In this document: positions 42,102 to 51,576 of the stretch, piece by piece
Layout: each line of letters begins with the position of its first letter
How positions within the stretch are numbered: the stretch's first letter is position 1
Assembly: GCA_008123405.1 (NCBI GenBank)
Contig: VSSA01000008.1
Coordinates: 1-64,000, forward strand
Reading direction: 5' to 3'
DNA from: Nocardioides sp. BGMRC 2183
Lineage (GTDB): Bacteria > Actinomycetota > Actinomycetes > Propionibacteriales > Nocardioidaceae
Length of the DNA stretch: 64,000 nt
Notes under the pieces: generated by a model
Databases searched by the model: none
What the model was told of the DNA's origin: nothing
What the model saw: the letters and a program-made list of their open reading frames with translations, nothing else
Made by a program: the position numbers and the translations under genes

Positions 42102-43304
42102 TTACCCGCGGGATCTCTCAAGCTCGCGACCATCCGGTGCGGCGAATCTCGCAAGCTCGGCGCGGGCATGCCGGACTCTCTCTGTCTCCGCACCGCGGGC
42201 TCGACCAATCTCGCCGGCCAGGTCATGCGCGGCTTCCAACCGATGCCCGCGGCGACGGCGGTCCCCGATCCCACCACCGCGGCGGTAGCGACGGCGCTGC
42301 TTCCACGCACCGGCCAGCGCGTCGAGCTCCTCGTCGTTCAACCGGCCCGCCGCAACCTCCGGCTCCATGAGCGCCCGCATCGCCACTCGCTCGACGCCCA
42401 CGGTCAGGTGGAACACCCACACCACGGTGGCGAGTGCGACGATCACTGACCCGACCAGCACGAGGATCACGATCGCCCCGTTGCCGTCGCCGATCCCGGC
42501 CGCTGAGTCCCAGACGCCGTGAAACAGCATCGCGAGCGCGCACAGCAACAGGCCCCGGCCGACCCGACGCTTCTCGGCGCGCGTGCCCACGAGGTAGACG
42601 ATGCCGGCGCCGAAGATGGCGGAGTACAGGATGTGGGAGGTGAATCCCGTTCCGAGCCGGAGGGCGAGCATGTGGAGGGTGGAGCCGATGGGGTCGGCCC
42701 CAAACCCGTCGGCGGTGGAGTTGAGGGCATACAGGATGTCTTCGATGACCTCGAACCCGAGGCCAACGAACGCCCCGATCACGAACCCGTCGAATGCGGT
42801 ACGCAGAACCCGGGGAGCGATGAACAGCAGCAGCAGGACGCCGGCGCCCTTCGCGGTCTCCTCCACGAACGGCGCGGTCAGGCCAGCACCGAACGCGATC
42901 CCGAACTCCGGGCTCACGAGCTTGCCGTACAGGCCGATCATCGCGCTGTTGGCATGGACCGCCATCGTCCAAGTCGCGCCGAATCCGCCCCACATGAATG
43001 CGGCGATGCGAAGGTCGAGCGGTTGCCGCGAGTAACGGTCGATCCTCGTGGTGAACCACCAGAACAGCACCGCGTACAGAGCGAACACGACAGCCGAGAT
43101 GGTCAGTGGCTCGGCGTACGTCGAACCGCCTGCTCGCACCTGGCCGACAGTCGACCACAAGCCGGCGGCGACAACGGCGCAGTAGACCCAGAGACAGGCG
43201 TTTCGTGGCTGCAGCCAGGGGACCTTCTCGCCCCAGCCGACCGCCTCGACGGCCGAGTCTCGGTCACGGATGACGACGTCCTCGGTCATCCCCCTCGTGC
43301 TCAT
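42102..43304 (-). CDS. PrsW-family intramembrane metalloprotease
   Basis: A 400-residue membrane protein with about eight to nine hydrophobic segments. All three PrsW/CPBP-type motifs are visible: EETAK, FEVIED (FExxE) and HGVWD (HxxxD), which together form the metal site. PrsW of Bacillus cleaves the anti-sigma factor RsiW; the target here is unknown. A hydrophilic Arg-rich tail of about 60 residues follows the last membrane segment. The ATG at 43304 (GGAG 7 bases before) is preferred over GTG 43307. Its start overlaps the stop of the upstream gene, so both are co-translated. Confidence 0.85.
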   Translation of the reverse strand: MSTRGMTEDVVIRDRDSAVEAVGWGEKVPWLQPRNACLWVYCAVVAAGLWSTVGQVRAGGSTYAEPLTISAVVFALYAVLFWWFTTRIDRYSRQPLDLRIAAFMWGGFGATWTMAVHANSAMIGLYGKLVSPEFGIAFGAGLTAPFVEETAKGAGVLLLLFIAPRVLRTAFDGFVIGAFVGLGFEVIEDILYALNSTADGFGADPIGSTLHMLALRLGTGFTSHILYSAIFGAGIVYLVGTRAEKRRVGRGLLLCALAMLFHGVWDSAAGIGDGNGAIVILVLVGSVIVALATVVWVFHLTVGVERVAMRALMEPEVAAGRLNDEELDALAGAWKQRRRYRRGGGIGDRRRRGHRLEAAHDLAGEIGRARGAETERVRHARAELARFAAPDGRELERSRG

Positions 43305-43960
43305 CACTGCTCTCCGTCCACGAGGCGGACCGATCGGATCATGTTGGCCACCTCTACCGCCAGCTTGGCGTCGTCTGCCATTCCCTTGGGTCCGATCACC
43401 ACGACCTCTGCGCCGACGCCGTCGAAGACGTAGGCAGCGATGAGTCCTTCGGCCTGCGACGCGTCGAACCGCGCGATCACGCCACGGTCGCCTGCGGTGT
43501 TCTCGAGCGTGGTGGGCTCGCCGGTGACGGTGAGCGCTGCGTCCTTGGACAGGTGGTCGTTGTTCTCCTCGATCTGCTCGAGCAGCTGGCTCGGCGTACC
43601 GTCGAAATCCGAGGAGATGACGTACAGAGCGAGAGCGCCATCAGTGACGGTGGCCTGTTCCGGATAGCTGACCGGCGGGTCCTCGGTGTCCTGTCGGACA
43701 CCAGCGGTGATGTTCCAACCGGCGGTGGGAACGAACTCGACCTCGCCGACCTGGATGATGTCGCCGGCCTCGACTCGATCCTCAACACTCACCTTGGCGT
43801 TCACTGCGGGCAGGACCCACAGCATCAAGGCGACCAGCGCAGCGACTATCCCGGCTGGCAAGAGGGTGGCGCGATCCATGCCCAGCACCCGACGGTCGAC
43901 GGGCACGAAGTCCGGCCGCTGCGGCAGTTCACTCGCGGCGGGGGAAGTCTGGTCAGCCAT
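43304..43960 (-). CDS. Single-pass membrane protein of unknown function
   Basis: A 218-residue protein with a short cytoplasmic Pro-rich start, one membrane segment (about 34-54) and an outer domain of about 160 residues with alternating beta strands. I do not recognise the family. The outer domain holds no cysteine. It is translationally coupled to the PrsW-like protease (TGATG junction), so it may be a substrate or partner of the protease; that is inference from position only. Confidence 0.75.
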   Translation of the reverse strand: MADQTSPAASELPQRPDFVPVDRRVLGMDRATLLPAGIVAALVALMLWVLPAVNAKVSVEDRVEAGDIIQVGEVEFVPTAGWNITAGVRQDTEDPPVSYPEQATVTDGALALYVISSDFDGTPSQLLEQIEENNDHLSKDAALTVTGEPTTLENTAGDRGVIARFDASQAEGLIAAYVFDGVGAEVVVIGPKGMADDAKLAVEVANMIRSVRLVDGEQ

Positions 43961-44143
43961 GAGTTGGCCTCTCGCATATGCACCACTGGGGACGGCCCCG
44001 CGCAGACCCTATCGACCGGATCGCGAGACCGACTCTCGCCACGCGCGTGACCCAGAGAACCTTTGGACCGGGACATCAATCCCGAGCTGGCGGCGGCGTC
44101 AGTGTGCATCGAGATCGGCGAGGACCTCGCCTGGAGGAGCGAC

Positions 44144-45088
44144 TCAGTAGTACCAGGGGAAGGGGCTCCAGTCCGGCTCCCGCTTCTCCAGGAACTGGTC
44201 CCGCCCCTCGGCCGCCTCGTCCGTCATGTACGCCAGCCGCGTGGTCTCGCCGGCGAAGAGCTGCTGTCCGACCAGGCCGTCGTCGATCAGGTTGAACGAG
44301 TACTTGAGCATCCGCTGGGCGGTCGGGGACTTGCCGTTGATCATCCGGCCCCACTCCAGCGCGGTCGCCTCGAGCTCGGCGTGCGGCACGGCGCGGTTGA
44401 CGGTGCCCATCCGCACCCCGTCCTCCGCGGAGTAGGTCTCGGCCAGGAAGAAGATTTCGCGGGCGAACTTCTGGCCCACCTGACGCGCCAGGTACGCCGA
44501 CCCGTAGCCACCGTCGAACGACCCCACGTCGGCGTCGGTCTGCTTGAACTGGGCGTGCTCGGCACTGGCCAGGGTCAGGTCGGCGACCACGTGCAGCGAG
44601 TGGCCGCCACCGGCAGCCCATCCGGGCACCACGCAGACGACCACCTTCGGCATGAACCGGATCAGCCGCTGGCACTCCAGGATGTGCAACCGGGCGAGCT
44701 TGGCCTTGTCGATCGCGCTCGGCTCCTCGCCGCCGGTGTCGCCTGCGCCGGCCGTGACGTCCTCGTACTGGTAGCCGGCCTTGCCGCGGATCCGCTGGTC
44801 GCCGCCGGTGCAGAAGGCCCACTTGCCGTTCTTGGCGCTCGGACCGTTGCCGGTCAGGATCACGCAGCCGACGTCCGCAGAGGTCCGCGCATGCTCCAGG
44901 GTGCGGAGCAGCTCGTCGACGGTGTGCGGGCGGAACGCGTTGAGCACGTCGGGGCGGTCGAACGCGATCCGGACCGTGCCGTGCGCCTTGGCACGGTGAT
45001 AGGTCAGGTCGGTCAGGTCCTCGAACCCGGGGACCGTGTCCCACTGGGTCGGGTCGAAGGTCTCGCTGACGCCGTCGATCGCACTCAT
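44144..45088 (-). CDS. menB: 1,4-dihydroxy-2-naphthoyl-CoA synthase
   Basis: A 314-residue crotonase-fold enzyme that closes the second ring of menaquinone from o-succinylbenzoyl-CoA. Family features are visible: NAFRPHTVDEL, the oxyanion loop FCTGGDQ, the substrate region VPGWAAGGGHSLHVVADL, DVGSFDGGYGSA, and the closing SPFPWYY. I chose the ATG at 45088, 7 bases after a TAGCGT box; the frame to 45514 is antisense to the Ddn-like gene. No other men gene is in the window. Confidence 0.95.
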   Translation of the reverse strand: MSAIDGVSETFDPTQWDTVPGFEDLTDLTYHRAKAHGTVRIAFDRPDVLNAFRPHTVDELLRTLEHARTSADVGCVILTGNGPSAKNGKWAFCTGGDQRIRGKAGYQYEDVTAGAGDTGGEEPSAIDKAKLARLHILECQRLIRFMPKVVVCVVPGWAAGGGHSLHVVADLTLASAEHAQFKQTDADVGSFDGGYGSAYLARQVGQKFAREIFFLAETYSAEDGVRMGTVNRAVPHAELEATALEWGRMINGKSPTAQRMLKYSFNLIDDGLVGQQLFAGETTRLAYMTDEAAEGRDQFLEKREPDWSPFPWYY

Positions 45089-45095
45089 GGGGCGA

Positions 45096-45101
45096 ACGCT
45101 A
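45096..45101 (-). promoter_or_regulatory. -10 box of menB (leaderless)
   Basis: The minus strand reads TAGCGT followed by 7 bases and the ATG at 45088. The same spacing is seen before several other genes in the window. Confidence 0.5.
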
Positions 45102-45157
45102 GAGGATCGCGGATCGAGGGTCTGGAACAGCCCGACCGAGCGTGGTGTTGTGAGGAC

Positions 45158-45604
45158 ATGACACTTCAAGGCGAGTACGAACCGAGTCAGTGGGAGTGGG
45201 TCCGCAACCAGGTCGCTGCCTACGAGGCCTCCGGCGGGCGTGAGGCCAACACCCTGCAGGGCGGGAAGGACCCGATCGTGGTGATCACCTCGATCGGCGC
45301 CAAGTCCGGCAAGCTCCGCAAGAACCCGGTGATGCGCGTGGAGAAGGACGGCGTATACGTCGCCATCGCCTCGAAGGGCGGCGCCCCGGAGAACCCGGCC
45401 TGGTACGACAACTTCGTCAAGCATCCCCAGGTCGACCTGCAGGATGGCCCGGAGGCGAAGCCCTACCGCGCGCGGCTGGTCTCCGGCGAGGAACGTGCCC
45501 AGTGGTGGGAGCACGCGGTGGCCACGTGGCCGACGTACGCGTCCTATCAGGAGAAGACGGACCGCGAGATCCCCGTCTTCGTGCTGGAGCCTGCCGGCGC
45601 CTGA
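45158..45604 (+). CDS. Deazaflavin-dependent (Ddn/F420-type) nitroreductase family protein
   Basis: A 148-residue protein of the Ddn family of split-barrel F420-binding oxidoreductases. The core GAKSGKLRKNPVM binds the cofactor phosphate in the family, and NPAWYDNFVKHP is the other conserved stretch. Substrates of most members are unknown; some reduce quinones or nitro compounds. The ATG at 45158 has GAGG close upstream; the long frame before it is antisense to menB. It is divergent from menB, so a link with quinone chemistry is possible but unproven. Confidence 0.88.
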   Translation: MTLQGEYEPSQWEWVRNQVAAYEASGGREANTLQGGKDPIVVITSIGAKSGKLRKNPVMRVEKDGVYVAIASKGGAPENPAWYDNFVKHPQVDLQDGPEAKPYRARLVSGEERAQWWEHAVATWPTYASYQEKTDREIPVFVLEPAGA

Positions 45605-45630
45605 CCGTGAGCCGCGCCCGGCAACCGACC

Positions 45631-46245
45631 TCAGCTGTTCGCGTCGGCGATGGTGACGGTCAGCGCGCAGAGGTGTCCGAGCCGGGCGAGCTCGGAGTCG
45701 AGGAACTCAGGGCCGCCCCGACGACCGACGACCACGATCTCGTTGCCGTCCAGGCGGGCGGCGGCGTAGAGGGTGTTCTGGTCGTCGGGCACCTCGAGGC
45801 GCTCCGGTGTCTCGAGCTCGAGGAACTCCAGCTCTTCGGGCGCTGCGCTGGTGCGATGCACGACGCCCTTGGCCCGGTGTAGACGGGCGCCCCAGTCGAC
45901 CCGGAAGGTGGCCGGCAACAGGTCGATCAAGCGGTCGTAGGCCTGCGCCGGATTGGCGGTCAGATCCTCGACGGCCTCGAGGTCGAGCACGAGCGTGCCG
46001 CCCGACGGATAGTGACTGATGAAGCGGACGTGCACGCCCTCCAGCGCGTTGCACGCCGAGACGATCGAGTCCGGCATCGTTCCCTGTGGGATCTCCAGCA
46101 GTACGTCGTCGAGGGCGCTCCCGTCAGCAGCCTTCTCGACGATCTCGATGGCCTCGATGTCCCCGCCCGCGACACCGATCGCGGTCGCCACGCGACCCAA
46201 CGACCCGGGGATGTCGGGCAGTTCGACGCGCATCAGGAACGGCAT
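45631..46245 (-). CDS. ACT-domain protein
   Basis: A 204-residue protein with an N-terminal ACT domain (MRVELPDIPGSLGRVATAIG, residues 5-24) and a second domain of about 110 residues. ACT domains bind amino acids and regulate enzymes; no catalytic domain is attached, so the partner is unknown. It starts 6 bases after a TAGCGT box on the minus strand, which fits a leaderless message. It converges with the Ddn-like gene, 26 bases apart. Confidence 0.82.
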   Translation of the reverse strand: MPFLMRVELPDIPGSLGRVATAIGVAGGDIEAIEIVEKAADGSALDDVLLEIPQGTMPDSIVSACNALEGVHVRFISHYPSGGTLVLDLEAVEDLTANPAQAYDRLIDLLPATFRVDWGARLHRAKGVVHRTSAAPEELEFLELETPERLEVPDDQNTLYAAARLDGNEIVVVGRRGGPEFLDSELARLGHLCALTVTIADANS

Positions 46246-46251
46246 GGTGTC

Positions 46252-46257
46252 ACGCTA
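46252..46257 (-). promoter_or_regulatory. -10 box of the ACT-domain gene (leaderless)
   Basis: The minus strand reads TAGCGT, then 6 bases, then the ATG at 46245. Confidence 0.45.
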
Positions 46258-46298
46258 ACCCGGGTCGATTGCCGGCGCGTTTCGGGCTCACCGATCGT

Positions 46299-46384
46299 CC
46301 CAAACTCAGGACTCGACCGGCCCGAAACCCCAAGTCAACGGGCCCCAAACCCCAACTCGACGGGCCCGAAACCCCAAGTCAACC
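46299..46384. repeat. 22-bp tandem repeat, array B
   Basis: Four units of 22 bases (46299-46320, 46321-46342, 46343-46364, 46365-46384, the last cut short) follow the pattern CCCGAAACCCCAA(C/G)TC(A/G)ACG GG. It is the same family as the array at 3986-4073. The last unit carries the recD stop codon (46379-46381), at the same place in the unit as in the other array. Confidence 0.85.
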
Positions 46385-48190
46385 GTGGAGGCGGCGGCGG
46401 AGACTGGTGGCGCGTTGGGCGGTGGTGGCGACGGCGGCCCGGACCGAGGCCTCCGAGCCGACGACGCGCAGGCGTCGCTTGGCACGGGTGACCGCGGTGT
46501 AGAAGAGCTCGCGGGCGAGGAGTCGGGAGTCGGGGTCGGGGAGCAGCACGGTGATGGTGTCGGCCTGGCTGCCCTGGCTCTTGTGGATCGTCATCGCGTG
46601 CATCGTCTCGACAGCGTCGAGCCGACCGGGGGCGAAGGCCCGTGGCTCGTTCGCACCGGCGATCCAGGCCCGACGCCGACCGTCGCCGTCGACCACGACC
46701 ACGCCGGTCTCCCCGTTGTAGATGTCGAGGGTGTAGTCGTTGGCGGTCACCAACAGCGGCCGACCTGCATAGAACCCTCCACCCAACGGTTGACCGAGCT
46801 CCTCGGCGAGCCACGTCTCGATCTGCCGGTTCCAGTGCCGCACCCCGAACGGGCCCTCCCGGTGCGCGCAGAGCAGGCGGAACTCCTCCAACGCGTCGAG
46901 TGCCGCCGCGGCACGGGCGGCCGGCTCACCGGGCCCGGTCGCCGCGGCGTGGACACGCAGCGCGGCAGCGGTGCACGCGGGTCGCAGGACGGTCGCCGGG
47001 TCGTCGGTCTCGACGTACTCGACCTCGGCGGATCCCCCGCGCAGCACCGCCAGGACCTCGTCGGCGTCGCCATCGCGCAGGGCCTGCGCGAGCGCCTTGA
47101 TCTCCTCGGTGGAGCGATGATTCTCCCGTAGCGCCACCACTGGCGACGCGGGGTGGTCTGCGAAGCCGGCGACCAGGTCGGAGAGGACTGCGCCGGCGCC
47201 CACCGAGGTGAGCTGACCGGGGTCGCCGACCAGCACCAGGCGGGTCTCGGGCCGGACCGCCTCCAGCAGCCGCGCCATCAGCGTCAGGTCCACCATCGAG
47301 GCCTCGTCGACCACGATCAGGTCGTGCTTGAGCCGGTTGGACCGGTCGTGCACGAAGCGGGTCGTGGTGTCCGGACGCCAGCCGAGCAGCCGGTGCAACG
47401 TGCTGGCCTCGGGACGGCCGGCGTCGGCGGGGTCGATACCGAGTGCGGCGAGCTCGGCGGTCACGGCCTCCTGCAGGCGGGTGGCCGCCTTGCCGGTCGG
47501 CGCGGCCAGGGCGACCGAGAAGTGCCGGCCGTGGGTGGCCACGTCGACCCCGAGCTGTCGCTGCTGGGCAGCGGCGAACTGGTCGGCGAGCGCCACCACG
47601 ATCCGGGCGACGGTCGTGGTCTTGCCGGTGCCGGGTCCTCCGGTCAGCACCGTCGTCCGGTGGTGCGCGGCGTGCTCGACGGCCGCAGCCTGCTCGGCGC
47701 TGAAGTGGTCGCCGGCGATCCGCTGCCGGGTCGTCGCGAGCGCGTCCGTGTCGACGGCCGGTGCATCGGCGGCCAGCCGCGCGAGCAGGTCATCGGCAAC
47801 CTGCCGCTCCAACCGGTGGTACCGGTCCAGGCTGACCAGGTCGAGCTCGTAGTGGATCACCCCGGCCTCGGTCAGCGGAGACCCCTCGACGGCGGCGATC
47901 CACGCGTCGGTCTCCGGCAGGACGAGACCGTCCGGAAGCGGCAGGTCGGCGACCCGGCGGAGGTCGACACCGACCGAGCCGAGGCGGACCGCGCGCACCG
48001 CCAGCGCCACCGCGAGCAGCACCGACTCGTCGGTCTCCTCACCCAGGGCGCCGACCCGCTGCGCGACCCGCACGTCGGCGGCGTCGAGCACCCCCGCGCG
48101 GTTGAGTGCGGCGAACCTGCCGGTGGCGCCCACCGCCACCCGCGCGTCGTACGACGTCCGCTCGGCCGTCTCCGGCACCTCGATGCTCAT
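46379..48190 (-). CDS. recD: RecBCD subunit RecD (helicase)
   Basis: A 603-residue superfamily 1B (5'-3') helicase, close to E. coli RecD in length. Walker A is GGPGTGKT at residues 184-191; VVDEASMVD is the Walker B region, and a C-terminal UvrD-like domain has the motif HKSQGSQ. With RecB and RecC it unwinds and resects double-strand ends. The ATG at 48190 overlaps the recB stop in ATGA. The extra 20 residues of the longer frame have no support. The stop codon is inside a 22-bp repeat. Confidence 0.95.
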   Translation of the reverse strand: MSIEVPETAERTSYDARVAVGATGRFAALNRAGVLDAADVRVAQRVGALGEETDESVLLAVALAVRAVRLGSVGVDLRRVADLPLPDGLVLPETDAWIAAVEGSPLTEAGVIHYELDLVSLDRYHRLERQVADDLLARLAADAPAVDTDALATTRQRIAGDHFSAEQAAAVEHAAHHRTTVLTGGPGTGKTTTVARIVVALADQFAAAQQRQLGVDVATHGRHFSVALAAPTGKAATRLQEAVTAELAALGIDPADAGRPEASTLHRLLGWRPDTTTRFVHDRSNRLKHDLIVVDEASMVDLTLMARLLEAVRPETRLVLVGDPGQLTSVGAGAVLSDLVAGFADHPASPVVALRENHRSTEEIKALAQALRDGDADEVLAVLRGGSAEVEYVETDDPATVLRPACTAAALRVHAAATGPGEPAARAAAALDALEEFRLLCAHREGPFGVRHWNRQIETWLAEELGQPLGGGFYAGRPLLVTANDYTLDIYNGETGVVVVDGDGRRRAWIAGANEPRAFAPGRLDAVETMHAMTIHKSQGSQADTITVLLPDPDSRLLARELFYTAVTRAKRRLRVVGSEASVRAAVATTAQRATSLRRRLHG

Positions 48191-51100
48191 CGCGCACCCC
48201 CGTCCAACAGGTCGGACAGCTCGGAGACCAACGCCATCGGCGGCCGCCACGCGAAGACACCGCAGGGGGCGCCGTCGACCCGCGGCGTCTCCGGACCACT
48301 CAGCCCCCGCAGGTAGAGGTAGGCGACTCCGCCGAAGTGCCGTTCCGGGTCGTAGTCCGGCTGACGCCAGCGCAGGAACCGGTGCAGCACGACCGCGTAG
48401 AGCAGCGCCTGCAACGGATAGTCGGAGTGGCCCATCGCGGCGTCCAACGCGGCCGGCGCGTAGGCGCCCGCGGTCAGCCTCGGGCCGCCCTCGACCTCCC
48501 GCGGGCCCAGCCAGTTCGTCTTGTAGTCCACGATCACGTAGCGCGGATCCGCCTCGGCCCCGTCGCGCAGCCGCAGCACCACATCCACGGAACCGGTGAG
48601 GTAGCCCCGCAGCACCTGCTCCCCCAACGCCGGCACCGCCAGCGCGTCGGCGTAGCCGCGGACCGGATCGCCCTCGGGCAGGTGACGGCGCAGCAGGGAG
48701 GCGATGTCTCCGAGCAGCACCTCCGGTGCGTCAGTGCCGGGCGCGGCGACGTCGCCGCCGGCCAGGGGCAGCTCGAAGTCGAGCTCACACAGCCGGTCGG
48801 CGCGCCCGATCTGCCGCAGCGTCCGCTCGCCGAGGAGGGGACCGAGCGGGGTGTCGCAGGCAGCGAGCAGGGCCCGGGCCAGCACCTCGATGTCCAGGCC
48901 CGGCACCGGCCACCATCCGAGCTGTTCCTCGATGTGCGAGGTGAGCTCGGCGAGCAGGTCCTCGGCGCCCGGGTCGGCATGCTCGAGGACCGCGTGCACC
49001 AGGGAGCCGAAGGTCGCACCGACCGGGAGATCGGCCATCGGCGAACCGACGTCGCCGACCACACCGGTCTCCGTCTCCGCTGCGACCACGACCTCGGCGT
49101 CGATCGCCTCGTCGTCCTTCGCGACCACCTCGGGCTCGCTGGTGACCCCGGCCGCCGCAGCGACCTCGACAGCGCTCAACGCGCTGTAGGAGGTGCGGCG
49201 CCAGGCGACGTCCACAGTGCGGTCGAAGGTGCGCACGGCGAGGCCCGGCGCACTCGGCGCCGGCAGTGCCGGGAGCTGGTCGTCGTGGTGCGCGACCTCG
49301 GGTCGCGGTCCGCCACGGTCGCGCCAGCCAGCCAGCAGCCCGGCGATCTCGTCGTCGTCGGGCACCGCGGGTCGCCGTGGTGGGGCCGCCGGCAGCTCCT
49401 CGACGTCGCCGGCCGCCCGCATCAGCATCCGGTGCAGCGGGGATGCCTCGGCGTTCTTCGTCGGCGCCCACCAGGCCACGACCTGGCTCTGAGCACGGGT
49501 CAGTGCCACATAGAGCAGCCGCAGCCACTCACCGGCCTCCTCCGCCTCCCAACGGGCACAGTGGTCGCGCCAGTCGGGTCCGGTGCTGCCGCCGATGTCG
49601 AGGCAGCGGCGGCCGTCGTCATCGTGGTAGAGCGGGCGGTCCGGTTTGGGCACGAACCGGTCGGCGAGCGAGGGAAGATAGACCACCGGATACTGCAGGC
49701 CCTTGCTGGCGTGGATCGTCACCAGCTGCACGGCGGCGGCATCGGAGTCGAGCCGGCGGGTGCGCTCGGCACCGCGGCCGTCCTGGGCCTCGCGGACCTG
49801 CTGGCGCAGCCAGCCGAGCAGCGCGACGACACCCAGGTGCTCGGTCTGGGCCACCTCGTGGAGCACTTCCCCGATGTGGCGCAGGTCGGTCAGCGTGCGC
49901 TCCCCGCCGGTCTCGGCGAGGAGCCGGGCCGGCAACCCAGCCGAACCGGCCGCCTCGAGCACCGCGGCCACGCCGCGACGCCCCAGCGCGTCGGCCCAGG
50001 ACCGCAAGCGGTCGGCGATCCGGTCGGTGAGCTCGTCACCGCCGGCGTCGAGGGTGGCGGCGTCGTACCCGAGGAAGCTGGTGAGCGCGGCCGCCCGCAC
50101 GCGGGCGACCCGGTGCGGCTGCTCCAGCGCCTCCAACAGGGTCAGCCACGCGGTGGCCGCGCTCGTGGCGAAGACGCTCCCGCCACCCGCGATCACTGCC
50201 GGCACGCCGACCTCGGTCAGCGCGGCCCGGGCGGCGGCGAGGTCCTGGTGCCGATAGCAGATCACCGCCACGTCGCTGGGTTGCAGCTCACGGCCGTCGA
50301 ATCGCGCGTCGGAGCCGAGCAGTCGGCGGATGTCGAGGGCCAGGTCGCGGGCGATCCGGGGCCGGACATCCCCGACCGGGAGCAGCGCGTTGCCGCGTCG
50401 GCGGAACTGTTCGCGGCGCACCACCCGGAGTCGGAAGGGTGCTGACTCCGGCGCGTCGATCAAGCGGGCCGCACCGTGGTGAGCAGCGACGTCATGCACC
50501 ACGATCCGCGGGTCGCCGAGCTCGGCGCCGCCGAGAAGCGCCCGCGTGGCATCGACCAGCCCGGCGTCACTGCGCCGGTTGACGGCCAGCGTCTGTCGCT
50601 GGGTCGCGGTCGCGGCAGCCTCGAGATAGGTGACCACGTCCCCGCCACGGAAGGCGTAGATGGCCTGCTTCGGGTCGCCGATCAGGACCATCGTGGCGTG
50701 TCCGTTGAACGCGCGGTCGAAGACCTGCCACTGAACCGGGTCGGTGTCTTGGAACTCGTCGACCAGGACGATGCTCCACCGCGCCCGCATCCGGATGCGG
50801 GCCGGGGCGTCGACCGGCTCCAGGGCGACGGCGAGCTGGCTGAGCAGGTCGTCGTAGGAGAGGACGCCGAGCCGGCGCTTGCGGCGGGCCATCTCGGCAC
50901 GCACCGCGTTGGCGAAGGCGACCTTCCGCCCCGCCGGCACCTCACGCGGCACCTCCGCCGGCTCCAGGTCTGCCTGCGGGTCGGCCGCCACGGTGCGGGC
51001 GATGGCCAGCGCCTCGGCATGGTCGAAGGTCGGCGCCTCGCCCTCGGGCAGCTGGGCGAACGCCCGCAGGTAGAGATCGTCGACCACCTCGACGAGCAGG

Positions 51101-51576
51101 TCGTCGAGGTTCTCCACTAGGCGGGCGCGCGCGTCGGTGTCGCCCGCGACGCCGAGCGAGTCCAGGACCAGGGCGCAGAACTGGTGGATCGTCGCGATGG
51201 TCGCACCGTCGAAGTCGGCGAGCGCCCCGGCCACCCTGCGGTGGCGCAGTCGACGGGTCTCGTCGTCGGTGTCCAGCAACAGCGCGATCAGGTCGGTGTG
51301 CTGCTCCGGCTCGAGCGTGGAGTCGTCGGCGAGCGCACGCTCCGCCTCGACCAGTTGGCGGCGCACCTGCTCCCGCAGCTCCTGGCTGGCTGCCCGGCCG
51401 AAGGTGACCACCAGCATCTGGTCCAGCGCCACGCCCTCCTCAGCCACGTAGCGGGTGACCAGGGCGCCGATGGTCCAGGTCTTGCCGGTGCCGGCGCTGG
51501 CTTCGAGCAGCGTGGTCCCGGTGGGCAATGGCCCTCGGATGTCGAACGGCGTCATCGCGCCGGCGGGCGTGCTCAC
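48187..51576 (-). CDS. recB: RecBCD subunit RecB (helicase-nuclease)
   Basis: A 1129-residue UvrD-like helicase fused to a C-terminal RecB nuclease. Walker A is ASAGTGKT at residues 26-33; VDEFQDTDPVQW is motif II, and VDYKTNWLG near residue 1015 is the nuclease active-site motif. It drives 3'-5' unwinding and cuts the strands. I chose the GTG at 51576, whose GTGA overlaps the recC stop; the ATG at 51555 is possible but leaves a gap. The gene lies between recC and recD as one coupled unit. Confidence 0.94.
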   Translation of the reverse strand: MSTPAGAMTPFDIRGPLPTGTTLLEASAGTGKTWTIGALVTRYVAEEGVALDQMLVVTFGRAASQELREQVRRQLVEAERALADDSTLEPEQHTDLIALLLDTDDETRRLRHRRVAGALADFDGATIATIHQFCALVLDSLGVAGDTDARARLVENLDDLLVEVVDDLYLRAFAQLPEGEAPTFDHAEALAIARTVAADPQADLEPAEVPREVPAGRKVAFANAVRAEMARRKRRLGVLSYDDLLSQLAVALEPVDAPARIRMRARWSIVLVDEFQDTDPVQWQVFDRAFNGHATMVLIGDPKQAIYAFRGGDVVTYLEAAATATQRQTLAVNRRSDAGLVDATRALLGGAELGDPRIVVHDVAAHHGAARLIDAPESAPFRLRVVRREQFRRRGNALLPVGDVRPRIARDLALDIRRLLGSDARFDGRELQPSDVAVICYRHQDLAAARAALTEVGVPAVIAGGGSVFATSAATAWLTLLEALEQPHRVARVRAAALTSFLGYDAATLDAGGDELTDRIADRLRSWADALGRRGVAAVLEAAGSAGLPARLLAETGGERTLTDLRHIGEVLHEVAQTEHLGVVALLGWLRQQVREAQDGRGAERTRRLDSDAAAVQLVTIHASKGLQYPVVYLPSLADRFVPKPDRPLYHDDDGRRCLDIGGSTGPDWRDHCARWEAEEAGEWLRLLYVALTRAQSQVVAWWAPTKNAEASPLHRMLMRAAGDVEELPAAPPRRPAVPDDDEIAGLLAGWRDRGGPRPEVAHHDDQLPALPAPSAPGLAVRTFDRTVDVAWRRTSYSALSAVEVAAAAGVTSEPEVVAKDDEAIDAEVVVAAETETGVVGDVGSPMADLPVGATFGSLVHAVLEHADPGAEDLLAELTSHIEEQLGWWPVPGLDIEVLARALLAACDTPLGPLLGERTLRQIGRADRLCELDFELPLAGGDVAAPGTDAPEVLLGDIASLLRRHLPEGDPVRGYADALAVPALGEQVLRGYLTGSVDVVLRLRDGAEADPRYVIVDYKTNWLGPREVEGGPRLTAGAYAPAALDAAMGHSDYPLQALLYAVVLHRFLRWRQPDYDPERHFGGVAYLYLRGLSGPETPRVDGAPCGVFAWRPPMALVSELSDLLDGGAR

